Of a stretch of 64,000 nucleotides of DNA, positions 53,904-60,342 are shown piece after piece; position 1 is the first letter of the stretch; each line of letters opens with the position of its first letter. This DNA comes from Chitinophaga nivalis (lineage in GTDB: Bacteria > Bacteroidota > Bacteroidia > Chitinophagales > Chitinophagaceae), in NCBI RefSeq assembly GCF_025989125.1, contig NZ_JAPDNR010000001.1, forward strand, positions 5,072,087-5,136,086, in the 5' to 3' direction. A program made the position numbers and the translations under genes. The notes under the pieces are model-generated. The model made no database searches, was not told the DNA's origin, and saw only the letters and a program-made list of their open reading frames with translations.

Positions 53904-54941
53904 ATTATTGACTAGTTTTTCTTTGGACTGCGGTTTATACAAGGATTAAATTCACTTTAAAGTCAGTACTAATAAGCAATAGCAGGGATGCTCCCCCCGT
54001 ATGTTGGCCGGAAGAGAAATGTTTTTCACAAGGCAGCTATAGACTTATGGACCAAGAGATACCCGGATGATTATAATACTACTGCAGTAGCATTACAATT
54101 ACCTGGATGCATATATTGTGCAGGCACAATATCTCCTGATATTTTTGCTTTAATTCAAAGTGGTTTTGAGTTAACTTAATCAACACGGTTTAACTAATAG
54201 CGGTTTTTCAACAACAATAAATTACTATCACAGGGGTGAGGTAGTAAATGCCGGTAAATAACCTATCACCATCTCTCCGACTAAAAGAGGTGGTAAATGA
54301 ATATCATTAATAACGAAATGGCGCCTACTCAATTCAGGAAGCATAGTTCATATAGTATAGTCATCTTCCTGGTATTCCAACCAGCGTTGAAACATAAGTA
54401 ACTCCATCCGGACAAAAATTTGCTATTACCTACAATGCGAACATTTTATACTGTTATAAAATAAGAGAGTCGTTTTTATTTACAATCAATCTGCATTCTG
54501 AATCGGGGTGGACAGCATGGGTTAATAGCTTGTCATCATAGCATATAAATTATAAAGAACTTATCTCTCCGTCAATTTTTACATAGAATGGCTCATTAGG
54601 TTATCCTGGTTTAAGGCATGAAAATACTACAAATATCTGAATTTAAAAATCTACACCCGGACAACAGGTACGTTCTTTTACTATCTACTGCTGCTGCTCC
54701 TCAGTAACCATCATCATTACAGCGCACCGCTGCAAAATAACAGCATGAAAAAATTTCTCTGTCGCCGGCAAAAATCAGCATGGGTTATGAACAATCCGGT
54801 GGGTCAACTACCTGCTGATTACTTCACATCATCCTGCAATGTAGTAACAGTAAGCTTTACCGGAGGGGTTTTCAAAAGGGTATATACAAAGTCAGAAAGG
54901 ATGACTACCTATTTTAATATGGCTGCGGTAAAAAACCAGGA
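53904..54941. other. Gene-free leader region upstream of the giant NRPS gene
   Basis: About 1.04 kb, visibly richer in A+T than its flanks. I see no convincing coding sequence, tRNA or long inverted repeat. Just before the NRPS start the minus strand is A-rich, consistent with Bacteroidota translation starts. I found no CAAAnnTA on the plus strand, so no exact minus-strand TAnnTTTG box for the NRPS gene. One exact box, TATTTTTG, lies on the plus strand at 54140-54147, with no recognisable gene behind it. The NRPS promoter must lie here unless the gene is read through from the NuiA-like gene. Confidence 0.6.
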
Positions 54942-55343
54942 TCAGGTTTCTATCGCTTCTGTATGTAATACCACTGCGGTACCATCTGCCAGAAAACCTG
55001 TCACAAACACCTGCACCTGTACAGATCCGCTACGGATAACGGCGATATCGGTCAGATGCTCCCGCAGAAAAGCAAACAGGACATCGTAACGGTTTGCCAA
55101 CTGTACCATGAATTCCTCTCCGGGATCAGCCTGTCTTTGTATACGTGCCTGTAATTCATCCAACGAAAACCGCTGCAGATCGGCGGCATCAGCGCCAGGA
55201 AAAGCGGCCAGCTGTTGATCCAGGGAGGCCTGATCCTGTATACCGGCAGTATCCAGTAGCTGCCAGTTTCGTTCAGACTCGCTCATGTACAGCAAGTCAT
55301 CAATGAGCGGGAGTACTCCCTGCGTAAAGGTATTTATATCCAT
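54942..55343 (-). CDS. NuiA-like (nuclease A inhibitor family) protein
   Basis: A 133-residue soluble protein. The ATG at 55343 is preferred over the in-frame TTG two codons upstream at 55349. The N-terminal LLYMSESE segment and the C-terminal half (a helix, then a Val-rich strand pair VQVQVFVTG, ending in TEAIET) match the layout of NuiA, the cyanobacterial inhibitor of sugar-non-specific nuclease A, which has LLFMSESE and ends in TKVVET. Family members outside cyanobacteria are mostly uncharacterised, so inhibition of a nuclease is inference and no nuclease gene lies nearby. It sits 111 bases downstream of the CFA synthase gene on the same strand and may share its transcript. Confidence 0.75.
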   Translation of the reverse strand: MDINTFTQGVLPLIDDLLYMSESERNWQLLDTAGIQDQASLDQQLAAFPGADAADLQRFSLDELQARIQRQADPGEEFMVQLANRYDVLFAFLREHLTDIAVIRSGSVQVQVFVTGFLADGTAVVLHTEAIET

Positions 55344-55454
55344 ACTCAAAGATATTTAATCCCTCCACAGAAAGTGATATACGAAATTAAGGATTTATGA
55401 ATTCTGGCAGCGGCACAGCCGCAGTACATTGAAGAGGATGCCTTACTGTTGACG

Positions 55455-56579
55455 TCAGGCGCCTTTAAACCGGTATCCACCCGGCACGCCATGGGGAGAA
55501 AGCACGATCTGCCACAGCTGGCTGTCTCTTGCCCGGAAAGAACCGGCACAGGACAACAGATAGTACTTCCACATTCTGAAAAAGAGCTGGCCATATTTCG
55601 CAGACAGCTGCGACCAGTGGGCGTTGACATTTTCATACCAGGCCAGCAGGGTTTTATCATAATCCACACTGAAGTTCTGCCAGTGTTCCATGACGAACCA
55701 TCCTTCTATGGCCCGGCCTATCTGGCTGATAGCGGGTATCACCGCATGCGGGAAGATATACTTATTGAGCCATTTGTCTGTAAAAGGAGAAGGCCGGTTG
55801 CCGCCGATCGTATGCAACAGCAGCAAGCCGTTTTCGTGCAGGCATTGGTGTGCGACACGCATAAAGGTCTGGTAATTGCCTGCACCCACATGTTCAAACA
55901 TGCCCAGTGAGGCAATGGCATCAAATTTACCCGTCAGTTGCCGGTAGTCCATGACTTTAATGTCTACCGGCAGCCCCTTGCAACGTGACAACGCCCATGC
56001 TGCCTGTTCCTCCGAAATAGTAATACCTGTCACCCGGACACCATATCTTTCTGCGGCAAATTTTGCAAAGCTCCCCCAGCCACAGCCAATGTCCAATACC
56101 TGTTGCCCGGGTTGCAGCTTCAGTTTGCGACAGGTAAGATCCAGTTTATGTTCCTGGGCTTCATCAATAGAATGTGCATGTTCCCAGAAGCCGCAGGTAT
56201 AGGTCATCCGCTTATCCAGCATACTTTCGAACAGGTCGTTCCCAATATCATAATGTTTCCTGCCGTTGCGAAAAGCCATGGCGGGACTTTGCAGATTGAA
56301 CAGGCGTGCCGGTATAATTTCCAGCAGCATTGTCAGATCTTTTCTGATATTATGTTCCAGCCTGGCACGCAACACCCGGCAAAAGAATTCATCCAGCTTC
56401 CGGCAGTCCCACCATGCCTCCATATAGGACTCTCCCAGTCCCATCGAACCGGATAACAGTACTTTGCGATAAAAATCATCATTATAAATTTGTATATCTG
56501 CAGGTTGGTTGCCATTGACAGTGATCCCGGCGGCAGATAAGAGGCGTGTGACAATCTTCTTTGCTCTTTCCTTTTTCAT
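55455..56579 (-). CDS. cfa: Cyclopropane-fatty-acyl-phospholipid synthase family protein
   Basis: A 374-residue SAM-dependent enzyme that would add a methylene bridge across the double bond of unsaturated fatty acyl chains in membrane phospholipids; E. coli Cfa has 382 residues. An N-terminal lipid-binding part of about 90 residues is followed by HYDIGND (residues 109-115), MTYTCGFW (125-132) and the SAM-binding motif VLDIGCGWG (161-169), then a FEHVG motif after the Rossmann strands. All are typical of the family and none looks degraded. The start is the ATG at 56579, with an exact TAnnTTTG box at 56617-56624. A link to the neighbouring NRPS, such as a modified acyl starter, is speculative; membrane lipid modification is the default reading. 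Confidence 0.92.
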   Translation of the reverse strand: MKKERAKKIVTRLLSAAGITVNGNQPADIQIYNDDFYRKVLLSGSMGLGESYMEAWWDCRKLDEFFCRVLRARLEHNIRKDLTMLLEIIPARLFNLQSPAMAFRNGRKHYDIGNDLFESMLDKRMTYTCGFWEHAHSIDEAQEHKLDLTCRKLKLQPGQQVLDIGCGWGSFAKFAAERYGVRVTGITISEEQAAWALSRCKGLPVDIKVMDYRQLTGKFDAIASLGMFEHVGAGNYQTFMRVAHQCLHENGLLLLHTIGGNRPSPFTDKWLNKYIFPHAVIPAISQIGRAIEGWFVMEHWQNFSVDYDKTLLAWYENVNAHWSQLSAKYGQLFFRMWKYYLLSCAGSFRARDSQLWQIVLSPHGVPGGYRFKGA

Positions 56580-56616
56580 AATCGTACCAAAAGGAGTAAA
56601 CGGAAAAGTATCCCTA

Positions 56617-56624
56617 CAAAAATA
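56617..56624 (-). promoter_or_regulatory. Candidate Bacteroidota -7 box for the CFA synthase gene
   Basis: The minus strand reads TATTTTTG, an exact TAnnTTTG, about 38 bases upstream of the ATG. No good -33 TTG element is seen at the usual spacing, so the call rests on the -7 box alone. Confidence 0.5.
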
Positions 56625-56747
56625 CGACTTTTACCCGGTTCCAGCCCGGAAATTAAAAGGAATGGCTATATCGATATAATCTGTCAACACGTTTACTATA
56701 CGTAACGGCTATACGCTGTTTCGGTTACCCGGTTCATCGCATCCTGA

Positions 56748-57434
56748 CTATCCTATCATTTTGGCGATGCCAAAAGCTGCAGCCGCCGCAATCAACCCAA
56801 TAGCCGTTACTTTCAGCGCACCTTGCAAAGGCGGCTGGCCGGTAATCCTGCTTTTAAAAAATCCAAATACAAACAGACAAATGGTCGTAATCACTACCGA
56901 TAAAATCAACCCTTCCTGCGGGTGATCGGTAACAAAATAAGAGGACAAAGGTAACAAGCCACCGACAATGTAAGCCAGGCCAATAGTCAATGCGGCATTA
57001 CGTGCCCTGTTGATATCCGGCTTCTCGAGCCCCAGTTCAAACTTCATCATAAAGTCCACCCACCGGTCCTTATCCTTTGCCAATGCACGGGCAATCAACT
57101 CCTGCCCTGCGGCATCTATACCATAATCTGCGAAAATATCTTTCACTTCCTGTAATTCTTTCTCCGGTATTTCCGCTACTTCCTGATATTCTTTCTGCAA
57201 CTCACTCTGATAATGTTCCTGCTCCGTTTTACCTGCCAGATACCCTCCTAGCCCCATGGCAATACTGCCTGCCACAATCTCCGCAATACCGGCTGTAATC
57301 ACAATGGAATTGCTGCTCACGGCTCCACTCAATCCAGCTGCCAATGCAAAAGGCACCGTCAATCCATCACTCATACCGATAACTACATCCCTCAGAAAAT
57401 CTGAGCTTTTTAAATGATACTCTTTATGATCCAT
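56748..57434 (-). CDS. VIT1/CCC1 family iron/manganese transporter
   Basis: A 228-residue integral membrane protein with five predicted membrane segments (about residues 17-38, 43-66, 146-168, 174-193 and 206-226). A charged, Glu-rich cytosolic stretch lies at residues 70-140, matching the metal-binding domain of vacuolar iron transporter homologues. The first helix contains the family-typical DGLTVPFALAAGLSG and the second MGLGGYLAGK. Likely exports or sequesters Fe2+ or Mn2+. It is transcribed divergently from the polyprenyl synthase gene across 143 bases, and nothing links it to the NRPS. Confidence 0.9.
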   Translation of the reverse strand: MDHKEYHLKSSDFLRDVVIGMSDGLTVPFALAAGLSGAVSSNSIVITAGIAEIVAGSIAMGLGGYLAGKTEQEHYQSELQKEYQEVAEIPEKELQEVKDIFADYGIDAAGQELIARALAKDKDRWVDFMMKFELGLEKPDINRARNAALTIGLAYIVGGLLPLSSYFVTDHPQEGLILSVVITTICLFVFGFFKSRITGQPPLQGALKVTAIGLIAAAAAFGIAKMIG

Positions 57435-57577
57435 AGGAATGAAATTACGAATTACCCATCAGGAATGCTATACCACCAATATGGATCTCCTGACTATCTT
57501 ATTTTTCACTGCAATAATATCGCTCCGGCTTAACTTATATTACCTCCCTGCGTTTATTATTTAACAAATCATATCAT

Positions 57578-58549
57578 ATGAATACACTCGCTGAAGTTAC
57601 CGCTTTGTATCAGACGCATTTCAACAACCTCATTTTTCCCTCCGGACCACCGCTGTTATATGATTCTATCCGATATTTCCTGAACGGAGGTGGGAAAAGA
57701 ATCCGGCCGGTATTATGTTTGCTGGGAAATCAGCTTTTTAATGAGATTCATGAAGATGCTTTCCATGCCTGTCATGCCATTGAGTTATTCCACAACTACA
57801 GCCTCACGCATGACGATATTATGGATAGCTCTCCCCTGCGGCGCAACAGGCCTACCCTGCATGTAAAATACAATACCTCCACGGCCATTCTTGCCGGCGA
57901 TGTATTGCTGATACATGCCTTCACGCAAATCAATCATCTGCGTGAACTATACAAACAACCCATCGCAGCTTTATTTACCACCACGGCACAACAAATCTGT
58001 GAAGGACAACAAATGGATGTCAATTTTGAAGCAACAGACCTTGCTGCCATCAGTTATGCCGATTACTTACAGATGATTACCTATAAAACAGCTGTATTAC
58101 TGGCTGCCAGTGTGCGTATCGGTGCGATCATCGGCGGCGCCACACCGCAACAGCAGGCAGACAGCTATGACTTCGGCAAAAACCTGGGCATTGCTTTTCA
58201 GATACAGGACGATTACCTGGATGCTTTCGGCGACCCTGCGCAAACAGGTAAACAACCAGGTGGCGACATCCTCGAAAACAAAAAAACCGCCTTGCTGATT
58301 AAAACGATGGAACTGAGCAATACCAGTCAGCAAGCAGACTTACGGGCCGCCATGCAACAAGACGGTGCGGAAAAAATAGCGGCGGTACTACAATTGTACA
58401 AAGCTTGCGGGGCAGACAAATGGGCCATGCAGACCATCGGCGAATACACTGCTGCTGCGCGCAATTACCTCGACCAGATTAGCGTACCACCCCATCGGAA
58501 AAGTGCATTAACAGAACTCAGTAACCAACTGCTCGAACGCAAACAATAA
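57578..58549 (+). CDS. Polyprenyl diphosphate synthase (short-chain trans-prenyltransferase)
   Basis: A 323-residue class I isoprenyl diphosphate synthase that condenses isopentenyl diphosphate with allylic diphosphates. GGKRIRP (residues 38-44) binds IPP. The first Asp-rich motif DDIMD is at residues 79-83 and is followed by LRRNRPTLH; the second, DDYLD, lies near residue 213. The residue five before the first motif is Tyr, and the motif has no two-residue insertion, which fits a C15-C20 (farnesyl/geranylgeranyl) product in family comparisons. Product length is therefore a prediction. It is a single gene with no terpene cyclase or carotenoid gene beside it. Confidence 0.92.
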   Translation: MNTLAEVTALYQTHFNNLIFPSGPPLLYDSIRYFLNGGGKRIRPVLCLLGNQLFNEIHEDAFHACHAIELFHNYSLTHDDIMDSSPLRRNRPTLHVKYNTSTAILAGDVLLIHAFTQINHLRELYKQPIAALFTTTAQQICEGQQMDVNFEATDLAAISYADYLQMITYKTAVLLAASVRIGAIIGGATPQQQADSYDFGKNLGIAFQIQDDYLDAFGDPAQTGKQPGGDILENKKTALLIKTMELSNTSQQADLRAAMQQDGAEKIAAVLQLYKACGADKWAMQTIGEYTAAARNYLDQISVPPHRKSALTELSNQLLERKQ

Positions 58550-58637
58550 TCATGTATATCGGGAGCTGCCATGTGATTGTCGCAAACACCCCTTCATAAA
58601 GTCAGGAATACACCGTCTTCCCCTGTATAAAGGCCCG

Positions 58638-58645
58638 TACTTTTG
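58638..58645 (+). promoter_or_regulatory. Candidate Bacteroidota -7 box for the PhnB-like gene
   Basis: TACTTTTG matches TAnnTTTG exactly, 49 bases before the ATG at 58695. Transcription would then begin at or just after the in-frame ATG at 58647, which supports the downstream start. The -33 region (TTC near 58617) is weak. Confidence 0.5.
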
Positions 58646-58694
58646 TATGGCCGGTCATACACTGGTTCCTTTATTCAAGCCTAAATCATTCCAC

Positions 58695-59201
58695 ATGAAA
58701 AAGCTTATTTCCCAACAAAAAATCACTACCTGTCTTTGGTTCGACACGCAGGCGGCCGAAGCGGTGGATTATTACCTCCGCATTTTTAAAGATGCCCAAA
58801 AAGGTATCGTGACCTATTATGGTAAAGAAGATATTGACATCCACGGCATGCCTGAAGGAACGGAGCTGACCATTGCATTTACGCTCGAAGGCCAGTCTTT
58901 CCTCGCCATGAATGGCGGGCCTCATTTCCAGTTTACACCAGCCATTTCTTTGGTAGTGAATTGTGATACACAGGAAGAAATAGATTATTACTGGCAACAC
59001 CTCATTCAGGGGGGAGATGAAAAAGCACAGATGTGTGGCTGGCTGAAAGATAAATATGGTTTATCCTGGCAGATTGTACCAACCATCCTGCCGGAGTTAT
59101 TGCAGGACCCGGATGAAACGAAATCCGGTAAGGTGATGCAGGCCATCCACAAGATGAAAAAGCTGGATATCGCCGCTTTGCAGGCAGCCTATCATCAATG
59201 A
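58695..59201 (+). CDS. PhnB-like protein (VOC/glyoxalase fold)
   Basis: A 168-residue protein of the 3-demethylubiquinone-9 3-methyltransferase-domain/PhnB-like group of the vicinal-oxygen-chelate superfamily. It has CLWFDTQAAEAVDYY at the N-terminus, FLAMNGGP near the middle, and EEIDYYWQHL followed by CGWLKDKYGLSWQIVP at the C-terminus, all typical of the family. The substrate is unknown and the methyltransferase name is historical. The ATG at 58695 is chosen because family proteins start close to it and a -7 box lies just ahead of the upstream ATG at 58647. It ends 24 bases before a strong inverted repeat. Confidence 0.88.
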   Translation: MKKLISQQKITTCLWFDTQAAEAVDYYLRIFKDAQKGIVTYYGKEDIDIHGMPEGTELTIAFTLEGQSFLAMNGGPHFQFTPAISLVVNCDTQEEIDYYWQHLIQGGDEKAQMCGWLKDKYGLSWQIVPTILPELLQDPDETKSGKVMQAIHKMKKLDIAALQAAYHQ

Positions 59202-59224
59202 CCAGCGCGGAGGAGTTATTTAAA

Positions 59225-59271
59225 GATTCAGATAAAGCAGCTTATCGAAAGATGCCTGCTTTATCTGAATC
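59225..59271. terminator. Bidirectional hairpin terminator between convergent genes
   Basis: Perfect 16-base inverted repeat: arms at 59225-59240 (GATTCAGATAAAGCAG) and 59256-59271, with a 15-base loop. It sits between the stop of the PhnB-like gene and the stop of the convergent hydrolase gene, so it probably serves both. No long T-run follows on either side. Confidence 0.85.
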
Positions 59272-59313
59272 GTATAGCCTATACTGTTATATCAGTTATT
59301 AAACAGCAGGTCG

Positions 59314-60075
59314 TTACAGTATTTCTTTCAGAAAATCCAACATATGCTGCCAGGAACGATTGGCCGCCAGTTTGTTGTAGGCTGCACCGGAAGCAGGATT
59401 GTTACCGGATGCCGGGTCTGTAAAGGAATGTACCGCATTGGCATAGGAAATAAACTGCCAGTCTGCCGCAGCTGTTTTCATTTCCTGCTGAAATGCCAGC
59501 ACACCGGCCACTGGTTCATACGGATCATCTGCACCGTGACAGGCCAGCACATGCGCATTTATTTTTACAGCAGGCCGGGTAGTATCCTTACCCAATCCAC
59601 CATGAAAAGAAACCACTCCCTGCACGGGCATATTCGCTCTCGCCGCTTCCAGCGCGCCGGTACCGCCGAAACAATAGCCTATCACCACAATCTTTGCCGG
59701 ATTGGCGCCTGATTTAATCAGCTCATCCAACGCCAGTTTAATACGGGTCTGATATACCTGGTAATTCTTTTTGTAGTACCCTACCAGCTGACTGGCCTCC
59801 TGGGTATTATGCGGATAGTTGTTCTCGCCGTAGATGTCTGCGATAAAAGCATAATAGCCTAATTCCGACAGCCTGGTGGCTGTATTTTTAGCATGTGCGT
59901 CAATGCCCATCCAGGCAGGCAAAATCAGGATGCCTCCTTTCTGTTTATGGCCATGTGCCGGCTTTATCGCCTGGCCGGTTAATTTCAGGTTGCCATCTGC
60001 ATAAACAACTGGTTTCAATTGGGCCGTCATATGTATCGTTGCTGTCATCAAAATAAATAAAAATATGTATTTCAT
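59314..60075 (-). CDS. Secreted dienelactone hydrolase family protein
   Basis: A 253-residue alpha/beta hydrolase. The first 18 or so residues form a hydrophobic signal peptide ending in MTAQ, so export to the periplasm or beyond is expected. GYCFGG (Cys135) is the nucleophile elbow with the Cys characteristic of dienelactone hydrolases; GADDPYEP (Asp183 or Asp184) and VHSF (His216) complete a Cys-Asp-His triad. The substrate is unknown, since family members act on lactones and other small esters. It is a single gene, convergent with the PhnB-like gene and 267 bases downstream of the second NRPS gene. No evidence ties it to the peptide pathway. Confidence 0.9.
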   Translation of the reverse strand: MKYIFLFILMTATIHMTAQLKPVVYADGNLKLTGQAIKPAHGHKQKGGILILPAWMGIDAHAKNTATRLSELGYYAFIADIYGENNYPHNTQEASQLVGYYKKNYQVYQTRIKLALDELIKSGANPAKIVVIGYCFGGTGALEAARANMPVQGVVSFHGGLGKDTTRPAVKINAHVLACHGADDPYEPVAGVLAFQQEMKTAAADWQFISYANAVHSFTDPASGNNPASGAAYNKLAANRSWQHMLDFLKEIL

Positions 60076-60256
60076 TTTTGTCGGGTTTAATAAGGAAGAG
60101 ATCCATCAATTACGACAGATAATTTACGGCAAAAATCAGTCATCTCCAATTACGGACCTATTTACGACAATCGCCTGTAAGGCTAAACGCAGTAAATACA
60201 GCCCGCCTGCCAGCTGCTTTCATCGGATCTTTTTTGGGAAAGATGCCTATAATAAC

Positions 60257-60316
60257 TGCGCATGAGGCAACAGCTACTGCGAAAAAGATTCGCTGTAAGC
60301 TATCACCTCATGCGCA
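60257..60316 (-). terminator. Inverted repeat downstream of the second NRPS gene, probable terminator
   Basis: Arms TGCGCATGAGG (60257-60267) and CCTCATGCGCA (60306-60316) are a perfect 11-base inverted repeat. The spacer can itself pair (ACAGC with GCTGT, or GCGAA with TTCGC). It lies 27 bases beyond the NRPS stop, and on the minus strand a T-rich stretch follows. Confidence 0.7.
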
Positions 60317-60342
60317 AATATAAGGGTTGCTTTCGGATGCTG

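Noticed and set aside
450..53598. Many plus-strand open frames of 60-190 codons opposite the NRPS gene
   Set aside because: They are antisense shadows of the minus-strand NRPS. Similar ones recur at each paralogous module because the DNA is repeated, and none resembles a known protein family.
54140..54147. Exact TATTTTTG box on the plus strand
   Set aside because: It points away from the NRPS gene and no supported plus-strand gene follows, so it is probably a chance match in A+T-rich sequence.
53988..54179. 63-codon plus-strand open frame in the leader region
   Set aside because: No recognisable family, no convincing promoter or start context, and a composition consistent with chance in a 1-kb gap.
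54618..54707. 29-codon plus-strand open frame beginning MKILQISEF
   Set aside because: Start and stop are intact but there is no good ribosome-binding context or known homologue; too short to call.
54745..55089. 114-codon plus-strand open frame beginning MKKFLCRRQ
   Set aside because: Its second half is antisense to the NuiA-like gene, which has clear family features; the first half is unrecognised.
55344..55349. TTG start two codons upstream for the NuiA-like protein
   Set aside because: The ATG at 55343 is in the same frame, only two codons later, and needs no rare start codon.
58647..58694. Upstream ATG adding 16 residues to the PhnB-like protein
   Set aside because: An exact -7 box ends two bases before it, so the transcript would start at or after this ATG, and the family N-terminus fits the ATG at 58695.
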